Source of the DNA: DATJPW01 sp963752855 | GTDB taxonomy: Bacteria; Desulfobacterota; Desulfomonilia; Desulfomonilales; Desulfomonilaceae | DNA length: 64,000 nt | Reading direction: 5' to 3' | Assembly (NCBI GenBank): GCA_963752855.1 | Contig: CAVVZX010000047.1 | Location: 310,001-374,000 of the forward strand | Part shown: piece by piece, positions 22,927 to 31,690 of the stretch | Layout of the letters: every line of letters begins with the position of its first letter | Position numbering within the stretch: the stretch's first letter is position 1 | Position numbers and translations under genes: made by a program | The notes under the pieces: model-generated | What the model was told of the DNA's origin: nothing | Seen by the model: the letters and a program-made list of their open reading frames with translations, nothing else | The model's database searches: none

Positions 22927-23499
22927 TCAGTCCGCCTGTTTGACGTCCTCCAGTTCCCTGAGTCTGCGCTCCTGCTCTTTGAGAGTTTCTTCCAGTTTTC
23001 GCAGTCGGTTCCTCAAATGAGTGAAAGCCGTCCCCACAAGTCCTACGAACAGCAGGCAAGCAACAAAAAAGTTGTCGATCTTGTCTGCGAACAAAGCCGA
23101 TAAGAGCGGAGCCATCACGACGTACATAAAGATGACCGTCTTCAGTTCGTCAAGCTGTTGGCTCGGAAGATCTTTCATAACTGAGACCTCAAAACCGTTC
23201 CCACTGGACGCTGTTGTTTTGCGATCTCGTTCTTCAGCCTCTCGCTCAAATTTTCCGGACTCCTCGGCCCCCATTTCATTGAGGATCTTTTCTGCGTCCT
23301 CCAGGTCCTCTGGCTTGACAAGGAGTCGAACGCCTCTGCACATCTGAAGCGACGGGTAAGCCCCTCCACAGTCATCCTTTTGAATGTGGGTTTCTATGCC
23401 TTCGAATGCAAGGCGAGTTTCGGCGATGCCTGCGACTGCTTCGCTAGCATAGGTCCTTAGGACTACAGCATCGTCGAGATTCATGATTTTATTCATCCC
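22927..23499 (-). CDS. DUF2007-like signalling protein with membrane segments and coiled coil
   Basis: The likely start at 23499 (MNKIMNLDDAVVLRTY) overlaps the stop of the upstream methyltransferase gene at 23493, so translation is probably coupled. The first 75 residues resemble the DUF2007 putative signal-transducing domain (VVLRTYASEAVAGIAETRLAFEG, GGAYPSLQMCRGVRLLVKPED, DAEKILNE). A charged linker, one or two membrane segments (FMYVVMAPLLSAL, FFVACLLFVGLVGTAF) and a C-terminal coiled coil (LRKLEETLKEQERRLRELEDV) follow. The function of DUF2007 proteins is not established. Confidence 0.7.
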   Translation of the reverse strand, partial: GMNKIMNLDDAVVLRTYASEAVAGIAETRLAFEGIETHIQKDDCGGAYPSLQMCRGVRLLVKPEDLEDAEKILNEMGAEESGKFEREAEERDRKTTASSGNGFEVSVMKDLPSQQLDELKTVIFMYVVMAPLLSALFADKIDNFFVACLLFVGLVGTAFTHLRNRLRKLEETLKEQERRLRELEDVKQAD

Positions 23500-24284
23500 G
23501 CCTGAACGCCCGAAGTAGCCCCCAGAGTGATCTTGGCGAGCCATCGTCGCGTTGATGAAAAAGCCTGTTCAGTACCTGTCGCGAGCGAGGGTAGCAGCAT
23601 TGGCACGCTCTTGCGATATTCCCGATAGGCGTCGCCAAAGTCCTCCTTCATGTCCTCGTCCTCAAGGGTTGCTCCGATGTAGATCCACAAGGTCCAGAGG
23701 ACATTGAAGAGCAGCCGATCTGCGGTCACGTCGGGGCAAGACCATATGAGCAAGATCACCATCAAATAGACAGGATGACGAACATAAGCGTAGGGTCCTC
23801 GGACGACAAGCTGCGGAGGTCTATTCTGTTCACTCCGCTGCCGGTCTGAGGAAGCTGCCAAGCCGAATGGGTCACACGATGTCGCGGACCTGAGTGTGTA
23901 TGCGCTCCAGAGACATCCAGCGAGCGCCAGAAAAAGCGCTGCCCGAAATAGCAAACGAGAAACACCATGAAATTCATACAGCACAATCGTTGACGGCTGC
24001 CACACGATCATAATCCCAGCCAGGACAATTCCGGACACGATAGTGAAGACGATGCGGTGATAAAAGGGTGGCCAGACTCCGGCAAACCAAGAGCAAAAGC
24101 TTCGGCGAATCATAACACTGTGCTGTACAAAGAATAAAATTGAAATGAAGCCGTCCCAGAGAAGAACGGCCTGGCGGCTCAGCCCCATCTGAACTAAGTT
24201 CAATGCGCCATTGAAAAGAAAAACAAAGAATAGCAGGAGCGATGCGCTAGCGACACAGATCGCAAATAACCGGATCAAGTTCAT
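23493..24284 (-). CDS. NnrU/ICMT-like membrane methyltransferase
   Basis: The start is taken at 24284 (MNLIRLFAICVASASLL). The protein has about six membrane segments and ends in the signature of the isoprenylcysteine/phospholipid methyltransferase superfamily: VRGPYAYVRHPVYLM, then IGATLEDEDMKEDFGDAYREY. Its length and first membrane helices fit the NnrU/MddA branch, whose characterised members S-methylate methanethiol. The exact substrate cannot be read from the sequence. It overlaps the DUF2007-like gene downstream. Confidence 0.78.
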   Translation of the reverse strand: MNLIRLFAICVASASLLLFFVFLFNGALNLVQMGLSRQAVLLWDGFISILFFVQHSVMIRRSFCSWFAGVWPPFYHRIVFTIVSGIVLAGIMIVWQPSTIVLYEFHGVSRLLFRAALFLALAGCLWSAYTLRSATSCDPFGLAASSDRQRSEQNRPPQLVVRGPYAYVRHPVYLMVILLIWSCPDVTADRLLFNVLWTLWIYIGATLEDEDMKEDFGDAYREYRKSVPMLLPSLATGTEQAFSSTRRWLAKITLGATSGVQAG

Positions 24285-24479
24285 ATCTTGTGGTCTCACC
24301 GGATCGGGGATTTCTTCAAGCCCCAAACCGTTCCGCCAGGTCCTTTCCCGGCGTCATCAACCCAAATCTTCCACAGATGAGGCGTCTTCCGACGCTCCCG
24401 AAAATAGCGATCGCAGTCGGCCCAGACATCAAAGCGAGCCAATCTTTATTCTACTCGCATCCTAGTCCGCTTAGCAACA

Positions 24480-24746
24480 TCAAGCCGCGTGTCCGTAAGA
24501 CAGCATCCTGGGGCAGACAACCCCTTCTCCGAGCAAATCGACCAATTCTCCGGCAAACCGGCAAACGAAGTAGGCATCCAGCTCTTCAAAAGCCAACCCG
24601 GTTTTGAAGGTCCTTTTCTCAAAAGACCCGCATTTGGAACATCCCCATTGAATCAATCGTTGCTCATAGCCGCCGAAAAATTCTTGCTTCAAAGACACAT
24701 CGGGAGTTTTTGCCTGCAGCTCTCCAATTAATTTCGTGGCGCCCAT
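24480..24746 (-). CDS. small CxxC protein, hypothetical
   Basis: An 88-residue product. It has a good ribosome site (AAAGGAG, nine bases before the ATG at 24746), which the opposite-strand frame lacks. It contains one Cys-x-x-Cys pair (CSKCGSFEKRTF) that could hold zinc, with additional Cys residues (YFVCRF, VVCPRM). No family is recognised. It is on the same strand as the methyltransferase gene 195 bases downstream. Confidence 0.55.
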   Translation of the reverse strand: MGATKLIGELQAKTPDVSLKQEFFGGYEQRLIQWGCSKCGSFEKRTFKTGLAFEELDAYFVCRFAGELVDLLGEGVVCPRMLSYGHAA

Positions 24747-25036
24747 AACTGAGTCTCCTTTCTGTATAAAATTTGATCTGAGTCTGACAGCCAGGAGCCA
24801 TGTGTAGCCGTCCGATTACGTCTTCAGTTCCGTCGATCAGCTAATTGGCTGTTTATTAATTATGACCGTGTATGATTGCCGAATCTGCAAGATGTTCCCG
24901 AAAAATTTGCGGCCTCGTTTGCAATCTATGTTGTAGAGCGCCTCTTGCTCAAGTCGCTGTTGTTAGTGACAGGGCATTGAGCGCCGAAGAGGTGTTTGTG
25001 GCGGGGAGTCCCTCAAAAAGTGCTGCACTGGTAATC

Positions 25037-25065
25037 TTGAAAAAACGCACTTCTTGTGCTAGGAT
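25037..25065 (+). promoter_or_regulatory. sigma-70 promoter of tRNA-Arg
   Basis: TTGAAA (25037-25042) and TAGGAT (25060-25065) have the ideal 17-base spacing and end 38 bases before the tRNA. Confidence 0.6.
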
Positions 25066-25103
25066 AGGGCAAGTAGTCAAAACTACACTGGTTTCAAGTT
25101 GCT

Positions 25104-25182
<79 letters not shown>

Positions 25183-25196
25183 GATAACAAAGGGTT

Positions 25197-25227
25197 ATGG
25201 TCACATAGCAGTGGCCATTTTTCTTTT
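25197..25227 (+). terminator. intrinsic terminator after tRNA-Arg
   Basis: An 8-bp stem ATGGTCAC/GTGGCCAT (one G-T pair) with a 6-base loop is followed by a T-rich run (TTTTCTTTT). Confidence 0.7.
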
Positions 25228-25434
25228 GGTGTCTACCATAGTGTCTATCGTCCCGAAGACTCGGCTCGGTCGAGCCATGACCCATTACTCAACTCCTCTT
25301 CCGTAACCAGGTTGTACCTCTTGAAGACGATCATGGTCTTAAGGTCGCTCATTGCCATAATTTTGAAGTAGTCATTCCCAGCAAGTCTAAGATTGTTAAT
25401 AGCGCAATGGCGAAGGCTACCGTAGAAATGCTCA

Positions 25435-25800
25435 GTGGTGGAACTTTCGGGGAAGAGGAATCAAATAATCAAGATAGAAATGGCTGAGCGGTCATTGGTG
25501 GGGGGGAGCAAGAAACTCAAAAGCCTCAAAGGGCATTCCGAAAACGGTCATGATGAGTGCGAACTATCCGAAAAAATGATTTTGCAAGGTGTCAGAAAAA
25601 TACTGGATGAAATCGAGGTCCATCGCAGAGAGTACGGGGGGCAGAAACCGCAAATATTCTCCTCTTATAAAACCAGAGTTATTGCGGGCCGTATGCCGGT
25701 TGAAGTGATTAATCAAATAAATCGGATGAAAGGAAGCAAGACTTTTCACCTGGAAAGGGCATTGAGGCTCTATGTGAAGGCTATGAAGGAAACGGTTTAA
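25435..25800 (+). CDS. ribbon-helix-helix-like small protein
   Basis: An open frame of 121 residues; the start is uncertain (GTG at 25435, or ATG at 25480, neither with a clear ribosome site). The N-terminal two-thirds is charged and helical. The last 40 residues (RMPVEVINQINRMKGSKTFHLERALRLYV) fit a ribbon-helix-helix pattern as in small DNA-binding repressors. A related tail (YVKGMKEKV) occurs out of context at 27042-27071. A G7 run near 25500 could hide a frame error. Its location as the first island gene is consistent with a regulator, but this is inference. Confidence 0.45.
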   Translation: MVELSGKRNQIIKIEMAERSLVGGSKKLKSLKGHSENGHDECELSEKMILQGVRKILDEIEVHRREYGGQKPQIFSSYKTRVIAGRMPVEVINQINRMKGSKTFHLERALRLYVKAMKETV

Positions 25801-25966
25801 GAAAGTCTGTCCTTCCGATTTTCACCCGAATTCACTCAGCGATCAGACATCTGCTCCAGTATTGGGATTTATTTGTCCTCGCACTGATCGACGCCCTGGA
25901 GGTCAGAAAAGAAATCAGGAGAAGAACAAACGAGTCTAAATTTCGCGGAGAATCACTCTCAAACCG

Positions 25967-26191
25967 TCACACAACGGTAGAACAAATCAAAGCAGATTTG
26001 CCTACCCGGTAGCGATGCTTTCGCGAAGGGCAACCGCTGGCATCGGTCCAAGCAAGTTTGATATGTTTGTCCTCCAAAGCGACAATTTGATAGTCGCCGT
26101 CGGGCAACGTACAAGCAGAAAAGCGGTCACGGCCGCAAAAATTGTATTCCGCCTTCAGACCGTCCAGGTGTATGACATCTCCGATTTGCAT
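25967..26191 (-). CDS. small hypothetical protein of the island
   Basis: The open frame reaches back to a GTG at 26467. However, the ATG at 26191 (MQIGDVIHLDGLKAEYNF) has a clear ribosome site (AAAGGA, six bases away), so I take a 74-residue product. The sequence is beta-rich with three Cys residues (FCGRDRFSACTL, GCPSRKHRYRVG) and no recognised family. The longer alternative would add a hydrophobic segment (ISVCVVSAVMLIY). Confidence 0.4.
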   Translation of the reverse strand: MQIGDVIHLDGLKAEYNFCGRDRFSACTLPDGDYQIVALEDKHIKLAWTDASGCPSRKHRYRVGKSALICSTVV

Positions 26192-26501
26192 GATCCGTCC
26201 TTTCGCAAGGTGGACAAATTGTCCATCGCCCTGCGCACCTCCGTGTTCAGTGAGAAGCCGTCTGCTCGGTGATGAAAGTGCGTCACACATTGGGGCTTCT
26301 CGATTGCGATCACGGTAGGTCTCAACGTAAGATTGCCCGTATGGGAGAGGAGTCTCAGGTCTGCTCGTTCCACGTTCCACCGTTAATTCCCGATAAATCA
26401 ACATCACAGCGGAAACGACGCAAACGCTAATACAATCAGGCAAGAGTTCACACTGGCAACCTCTCACCTGATCCTCATGAGAGGATTATAAGGAGAGTGG
26501 A

Positions 26502-26795
26502 TTACCAGTTCGCTTGTATCCAGTCTCGCCGCCCGCTTCCGGAATCGTTCTTGGGACGGGCCTCGGCCACCTTCAGACTCCGGCCTCCAAGATCCTTTGA
26601 ATCGAGTCCCTGGATAGCTTTAAGACCTTCTTCTCGGTTAGTCATTTCAATGAATCCGAATCCCCGCGACCTGTTCGTAAATTTATCAATGATGACCTTG
26701 GCGGAATCTACTAACCCGTAAGCTTCAAACAAGGCTTGTAGTTCGCCTTCTGTGGAATCGAAGGACAGGTTTCCCACGTAAATTTTGATACTCAT
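26502..26795 (-). CDS. RRM-type RNA-binding protein
   Basis: A 97-residue single RNA-recognition-motif protein: RNP2 KIYVGNLSF near residues 4-12, RNP1 RGFGFIEM at 44-51, and the usual basic tail (EARPKNDSGSGRR). The ATG has AGGAG seven bases upstream. Proteins of this kind are widespread in cyanobacteria and deltaproteobacteria and bind single-stranded RNA, often in cold or stress responses; the target is unknown here. It is the best-preserved gene of the island. Confidence 0.92.
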   Translation of the reverse strand: MSIKIYVGNLSFDSTEGELQALFEAYGLVDSAKVIIDKFTNRSRGFGFIEMTNREEGLKAIQGLDSKDLGGRSLKVAEARPKNDSGSGRRDWIQANW

Positions 26796-27333
26796 CTTCT
26801 AGCTCCTAAAGAGAAGGCACTCCACACGTTTTGCGAGAGTGCGTTTGCGGTTATGAACAAGGGCTCTTTGTGAACGGGGATGATCGGCTGGAATTAAGTC
26901 GTAAAGTCCTCGGCACGGGTGCCTATGTCCCAGGATCTTAATCTTTGCATAACACCCGTGCTCCCTGACGCGAGGTCTACAGGAGTAACACAAGTTAAGA
27001 ATTATATTATTAATTATAGTGGCAATGTTCAATTTGTCAAGTATGTGAAAGGCATGAAGGAGAAGGTTTAACAAAATGTTAAAATCTGTCTTTTGTCGGA
27101 ACGGCCTAAGAATTCTCTTCTTTGCCTTCGGTCGGTCTTCTTGGTTTTTGACTTGACTTATCAACTATATCTAAATGTAATGTTAGGGTTAAGGCGGGGG
27201 CCTTTTCAAACAGTTCTCCAGAAACAAAGCCAATTCCCCTGTAGGGAAGTTTTCGAAGTGTCAATCAAAAAATAAATCATTTTTAAATGTTGGAAGAATT
27301 TCCAACATTCGTTTGCTCATTACGGGGTGAGAA
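26796..27333. other. AT-rich island segment with a repeated gene tail
   Basis: There is no complete gene. At 27042-27071 the plus strand repeats about 25 of 30 bases of the end of the ribbon-helix-helix-like gene (25771-25800), including its stop codon, suggesting a remnant of a second copy. Confidence 0.4.
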
Positions 27334-27492
27334 ATGGCAAAAGAAACCCGGCAGATCAGCGCAAAAGAAATCCTGGCAGACATCAAGGCGAGAGTGGATG
27401 ATAGGGCCTTGATGGAGAATCGCATAGCATTGAGCACGAGTCGATCAAGGCGGAGACCACCTCCTCGCCAATGCTTACAGCAATTTAATTAG
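27334..27492 (+). CDS. short protein resembling the N-terminal helix-turn-helix of a PilZ protein
   Basis: The frame encodes 52 residues starting MAKETRQISAKEILADIKAR. The first 25 residues resemble the N-terminus of the PilZ protein at 41.8-42.4 kb (PAKEIIVDIRQGLTSRQLCDKY). After that the reading becomes Arg/Pro-rich and unlike it, so the gene is probably truncated or frameshifted around 27420. The ribosome site (GGGGTGAG) is moderate. Confidence 0.3.
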   Translation: MAKETRQISAKEILADIKARVDDRALMENRIALSTSRSRRRPPPRQCLQQFN

Positions 27493-28212
27493 CACAGATT
27501 TACACTAGCTTCACTCGAATTGGATATGTCATCATGATTTGATGAGACACGCCGGTTAAGAAGGTCACGCACCTTGTGCAAGGTATCACGTGCCTTCCGC
27601 AGCCTATCTTCCTGCCCGCTGGAAAAGACTTCCAGCTCCCTCTCTGCTCTGACCTCCTCGATGAGCACGAGCGCCAGCTTTTCCTCATTGAGCCCAACTA
27701 GCCCGAAGCGCATCCGACACGAGATGATCTCGCCTGTGGCCCTCAGAACTGCCTCAATGACCTGGGACTTACTGCTATCGAAAACGTCAGATACCGCTTC
27801 GCAGACCTTCAGGCTATCACTCTCATTGATGAGAAGCCCCAGCAAAGACCAGCCTTCAATTAGGCCAAGATCTGCTCCGGGTTTAGCACAGGACTCGTTC
27901 GCAAACACGACGGAACAGAAACGGTCTACCAGCAAAGCGGGTGTCGGTATTACTTGCAAAACATCAACAAGCGAGGACAACCCGAATCGGCTAAAATCAA
28001 AGCTGCGTGTGGCCGTGAGAGACTCTTCGCAGAGCTTATCTGAAGCAGTAACTTTCGTAGGATCTACACTTTCTGTGACCGGTATTACCCATTCCCATCC
28101 CGAGTCGGGCTGATCGTCGTCCCAAAAATCGATGTGGAAGCATCCCCAAAATCGATGTCGAAGTCATCGTCGGCATGGACAGTCGTGGATGCAGAACTAA
28201 TAATCTTGGCCA
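27489..28212 (-). CDS. stand-alone PAS domain protein (frameshift near the start)
   Basis: The main frame (27980-27489) has a PAS domain (IPTPALLVDRFCSVVFANESC ... LALVLIEEVRAE) followed by a coiled coil and a polar tail, with no kinase. The frame stays open upstream as SLTATRSFDFS, matching the N-terminal region of the hybrid kinase at 12.1-13.9 kb. A start ATG at 28212 after a GGGGGG-rich site is plausible. A frame change falls at a short tandem duplication (CCAAAAATCGATGTGGAAG / CCAAAATCGATGTCGAAG, about 28121-28165). It may be a sensor-only paralogue of that kinase. Confidence 0.6.
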
Positions 28213-28979
28213 TAATTGCTATTCCCCCCCATTAATACTCAGCGACTCCAAGTGAGAGTGAAAATCAATAGGAGCTGATGTGAAGGCCACTCAGAGTCTG
28301 TGGATCATGATTTGCAATTACCATACCACTGTCGCTAATCCCATCATTGGGTGAGATAACAGACTAGAATCACAACAGTAAAAAGATAGCTCACTTTTGC
28401 CGGTGCCAGTAGATCCCGCATCAATTCCGTGACCAAGTGTCTTATTCTTGAACACCAAACCGGTTTTCGGTAATCAGCGTGTCCTAAGCCCAAACAATTA
28501 AAGTCATCCACTTCGCCTTTTTTGAGGCTGATAAACTCCTGCGATTCGCTTTCGGAGCGCTTCAGATCACTTCTAAACTATTTTGTGAGATGCCAATGTC
28601 GTGAGCGCGGATTTCGGACACAAAATTAATGCCCCACTTTTAGCGCCCTGGACATACATCAGACGGCTAAGTGCTAACAACCTCTTGGGTGAAAAACCAA
28701 TTCCGAGGATTCCTAATCCTGATACAAGTCATAGCTCCGATGCCGAACAGACGAGACAGCGCAAGGCTCGCCGGGTTTTTCGCCTGATCATGGAATTTGA
28801 AGCCGCTCAGGCCATAGGGGAGGTAGTTTCCCACACGGCAAGGTTTTTGAGGAATCTTGACATACCTTTTCTTTCCGAGCAGTAAATGGGGATTTAAGTC
28901 TTGAGATCCTCCTTGTGTAGTGGGGTTTCTTCTTAGATGACCGGGAATTTTGCTGCTGCTACACTGAGATTTCACAGGA
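28213..28979. other. island segment without a convincing gene
   Basis: A plus-strand frame of 94 residues at 28601-28885 and a minus-strand frame of 102 residues at 28667-28975 overlap each other. Neither has a ribosome site or a family pattern. I leave both unannotated. Confidence 0.4.
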
Positions 28980-29744
28980 TCAACGTTTCCATACGCTGGG
29001 ATCGGTTGTTACAGTCGTGGGATACTCCATGCCAGTGTAACTATAGCTTGTTGCATTAGTCCTTGACCACGTGCCTGAAGGTTCAGTTTTGAAAACACCA
29101 GATTTAACGACAGGAATCTCATAATCCTTCTCTTGTTTTTTCTCTAATCTTCTTCTTATTTTTGAAAATTCGTCCTCATCTATTTGCTGCCGTCTTTGTA
29201 ATCTCTCATAAAATCGAGTGATAGAATCTTTCTTGTTCGGGTTTCTCAGATATGGCGTCAAATGGCCATAAATGGTCTCCAAAAAATCTGTTGCAAGAAT
29301 ATCAGACTGTAATACGTAGAATCCATTCTCAGCAATTTCCACGACAACGTGCCCCGTCTCATTTGCTTTTACAAGGGCATGACCATAAGGGGAAATGAAC
29401 TGATGTGCCACCCCATGACGAAAGATCTCGGCCAACAAATCTCTCGTTTTACTTTTGTTATAAACTGCTCCTCCCTTCGCTTTTACCATCCACGTAGCGC
29501 AAAAATCTTTGATGTGTTTTTCGGTTTCGTCCAGGTCTTTGTCATTTTCCATAGTAAGATATCCAAGGCGATCCATTGTTGAGAATACCGTCATTGCAAG
29601 CGGTGCGGCACAACCACCTAATCCATCAGCATTAACCTGTATTGGGAGAAGTTTCTTAATATCACTGCATAGATATCCCAAAATCACTTTGCCATACCAT
29701 TCCAAAATATGCTCGTGTTGTTCTTCAAAACTTAATTCCCCCAT
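28980..29744 (-). CDS. island protein of unknown function, 254 residues
   Basis: The start at 29744 (MGELSFEEQHEHILEWYGK) has a strong AAGGAGG ribosome site; the longer open frame begins at 29807. The product is mostly helical in its first 200 residues, with a central LLAEIFRHGVAHQFISPYGHALV segment whose Arg-His...His pattern might be functional. The tail is charged and then Ser/Thr-rich (TWSRTNATSYSYTGMEY). It is not a recognisable integrase although it occupies the usual integrase position next to attR. The gene is AT-richer than the flanking chromosome, consistent with transfer. Confidence 0.6.
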   Translation of the reverse strand: MGELSFEEQHEHILEWYGKVILGYLCSDIKKLLPIQVNADGLGGCAAPLAMTVFSTMDRLGYLTMENDKDLDETEKHIKDFCATWMVKAKGGAVYNKSKTRDLLAEIFRHGVAHQFISPYGHALVKANETGHVVVEIAENGFYVLQSDILATDFLETIYGHLTPYLRNPNKKDSITRFYERLQRRQQIDEDEFSKIRRRLEKKQEKDYEIPVVKSGVFKTEPSGTWSRTNATSYSYTGMEYPTTVTTDPSVWKR

Positions 29745-29947
29745 ATGGTTAGTGCCTCCTTTTCTGATCTTCCTTGCGTTTAGCACAGATGTGGAGAAGG
29801 TGTCCACAGGTGTCCTTATAGGTGTCTAAAAGCGGTGTCATTCATTATCAATCAGTGACAGACAAAATCAAGACAGCCCCTTGAAATGATTAACAAAGGA
29901 CTGTCTCGGTATCTATGGATGATAGTGGGTGAAAAGCGATTTCCTGC

Positions 29948-29995
29948 ACTTCGAATCCGTAGGTCGCAGGTTCGAGTCCTGCCGGGCGTACCAAA
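29948..29995 (+). repeat. attR-like 48-bp direct repeat of tRNA-Arg 3' end
   Basis: An exact copy of 25135-25182. The bases before it do not continue the tRNA, so this is only the duplicated 3' part and marks the far end of the island. Confidence 0.9.
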
Positions 29996-30018
29996 ACAGG
30001 TTATGATGCTGATAAGCT

Positions 30019-30049
30019 AACCGCCTGTAACGGGGGCGGTTTTCTTTTT
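30019..30049 (+). terminator. intrinsic terminator, probably the original tRNA-Arg terminator
   Basis: Stem AACCGCC/GGCGGTT (30019-30025 with 30035-30041) followed by TTTCTTTTT. It lies just beyond the duplicated tRNA end, where the tRNA terminator would have been before insertion. Confidence 0.65.
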
Positions 30050-30091
30050 GAGGATGGTCATTGTGGCCATTTTGTGTCCAGGCTGAATCGA

Positions 30092-31129
30092 TCAGGATGG
30101 TGGGATTGGCGTCCCGAAGCCTCGTTCTCTTATCTGCCGGCAGACCGACTCAGGCGCGTAGACGCACGTGCTCTCATTATGTAGGGTCTGAAGAAAGGTG
30201 TAATCGCTGTTTCCTATATCCCTAAGCGCGAGACGCGGAAGGATCCGAGCGTTGACTCGAAAGCGCTCTTCGGACCTGAATGAAAAGATCGATATGTTAA
30301 AGCTGAAGAGATTCAATGTGCGATAATAGTTCAGTATTGCTGAAAGTCCTTCCAGGAAGAAATTCAGAGCTTCCTCTCCCAGTCCAAGTAGGGATTTCCG
30401 CTCGGGAAAGATGCACCAGACATCCGGTATATGACTCATGGGAACATAGCCCACGGTCCAAAAGGTCGGGCCGATCTCTCCGATGTAGCGGGACGCCCTT
30501 TCTTTCTCCTCGCGGATGAAGTCGTCCCAGAATTCTCTGCCATTTTCACGGTAATACCTGTTTGCGCCTTCAAGCTGGAGCCGCATGTGGTTCGTAGGGC
30601 GCTCCCCGCAGATGACCTGAAGGTGGGGGTGGACCAGACTTGAACCTGCCGGCGGCATGTAGTTCCAATTGATGGAGAAGCAATCCGCCCTGCGGTCAAC
30701 CTCGGAAACCCTCAGGATGAACTCCTGTACGGCAAGAAATGCGTCTCTCATCATTTCGGGTGTCAGCTCCTCCATCCGCACGAAGTGTTGGGGAGAGAAA
30801 ACGGCTATACCCGCGTATCGATCCAGGGGAAGGACGTTGGGGAGCAGGGTCGCTGTTCCTATCTGAATCTTTCCGCCTGGAACCAATTCCTCAGGGAATC
30901 GAGGGGTGGAGTTTTCGATATTTTCCGGGCAGAAGGGGCAGAATATTCCTTCCGATCGCTTGAAAGTTTCTTCGGCATTGGGGGTTTTGGGGGGCTGATA
31001 TGGGAGGTTGAAGACGCGTCCCGTCCTGCCGGTCAAAGGGTCCGTACGGATCTCAAAGGGGATTTCTTCTTTTTTCCCAGCCCGGATCAGGGTCATCGTA
31101 TCGTAGAGCGTTTCAAACGTGATGGGCAT
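30092..31129 (-). CDS. galactose-1-phosphate uridylyltransferase-like (HIT superfamily) protein
   Basis: A 345-residue protein with the GalT/HIT-fold active site SSLVHPHLQ (His167, His169, Gln171) preceded by NWNYMPPAG, and a CPFC metal pair at residues 64-67. GalT-type enzymes form a nucleotidyl-His intermediate and exchange nucleotide between UDP-sugar and sugar phosphate. This member is somewhat divergent, so the sugar or nucleotide is uncertain. The ATG has AAGGAG eight bases upstream. It is divergent from the sigma-54 regulator, with a 41-base palindrome between them. Confidence 0.82.
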   Translation of the reverse strand: MPITFETLYDTMTLIRAGKKEEIPFEIRTDPLTGRTGRVFNLPYQPPKTPNAEETFKRSEGIFCPFCPENIENSTPRFPEELVPGGKIQIGTATLLPNVLPLDRYAGIAVFSPQHFVRMEELTPEMMRDAFLAVQEFILRVSEVDRRADCFSINWNYMPPAGSSLVHPHLQVICGERPTNHMRLQLEGANRYYRENGREFWDDFIREEKERASRYIGEIGPTFWTVGYVPMSHIPDVWCIFPERKSLLGLGEEALNFFLEGLSAILNYYRTLNLFSFNISIFSFRSEERFRVNARILPRLALRDIGNSDYTFLQTLHNESTCVYAPESVCRQIRERGFGTPIPPS

Positions 31130-31289
31130 TAGAGCATCTCCTTTGGGGCCAAGAATATACTCCTATACGGCAATCTTCAAGCCGGGACTACTTCGTGAGA
31201 CACAGGCTGGAGGTCAAAGGATTAGGTCTCAGTTCAAGAAATCCGGAAAGAAGGCGCTGGTTTGGGGAAAAGGCTCAGAAGACGGTCAC

Positions 31290-31330
31290 GTCGTCAGAGG
31301 CCGCCTAGTATATAGGCGCCCACTGACGAC
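31290..31330. repeat. 41-base imperfect palindrome
   Basis: Outer arms GTCGTCAG/CTGACGAC pair perfectly and inner arms GCCTA/TAGGC extend the stem around a short TATA-rich centre. It lies in the roughly 560-base divergent gap between the GalT-like gene and the sigma-54 regulator. It could be an operator or a dispersed repeat; nothing else in that gap is recognised. Confidence 0.6.
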
Positions 31331-31690
31331 ATGGATCCTCAGCAACAACCGGAGAGGTCACTTCTCTGGCCAAGGAGAAACAGGTAATCCACTTCTAAAT
31401 CACCACTTGGCGCCATAACTCGGGGGCAGGACCTCCCGCCGCCCATTGACAACATCACAGGTTTGATGGCTCATTGGCATAACCTTTGGCCCCCTTCACC
31501 GCTGAAATGCTTGACTCAACAGCCCAAAAAGCATTAATCATGCAACATGCGCCGTAGTTTTCACCTGCGGACGAAGGGGGCCAATGACCCGTATAGAAGC
31601 GATGGCTGAAGTTCTTCTGCGAACCGGTGAACAGAAGGACGGAACAATCGGTGGCCGTTTCCGGAATCTCAGCCGTCCCGGAGTGCCGAA

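Larger units (their letters stand above)
25183..29947. mobile_element. 4.8-kb genomic island in tRNA-Arg, no integrase seen
   Basis: The interval is bounded by 48-bp perfect direct repeats of the tRNA-Arg 3' end. It is visibly richer in A and T than its surroundings, particularly at 26.8-27.3 and 29.0-29.8 kb. It carries a ribbon-helix-helix-like gene, a small unknown gene, an RRM RNA-binding protein, a short HTH-like gene, a PAS protein and a 254-residue unknown protein. Short GTGTC repeats sit just inside both ends and could be integrase arm sites. No recombinase, phage structural or conjugation gene is recognisable, so it is likely a decayed or satellite element. Confidence 0.75.

Noticed and set aside
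24489..24731. Plus-strand 80-residue protein
   Set aside because: The minus-strand frame over the same bases has the ribosome site and a CxxC pair; the plus frame has neither.
28980..29744. Integrase of the tRNA-Arg island
   Set aside because: Although placed next to attR, the protein has no tyrosine-recombinase R...HxxR...Y signature and no resolvase motif.
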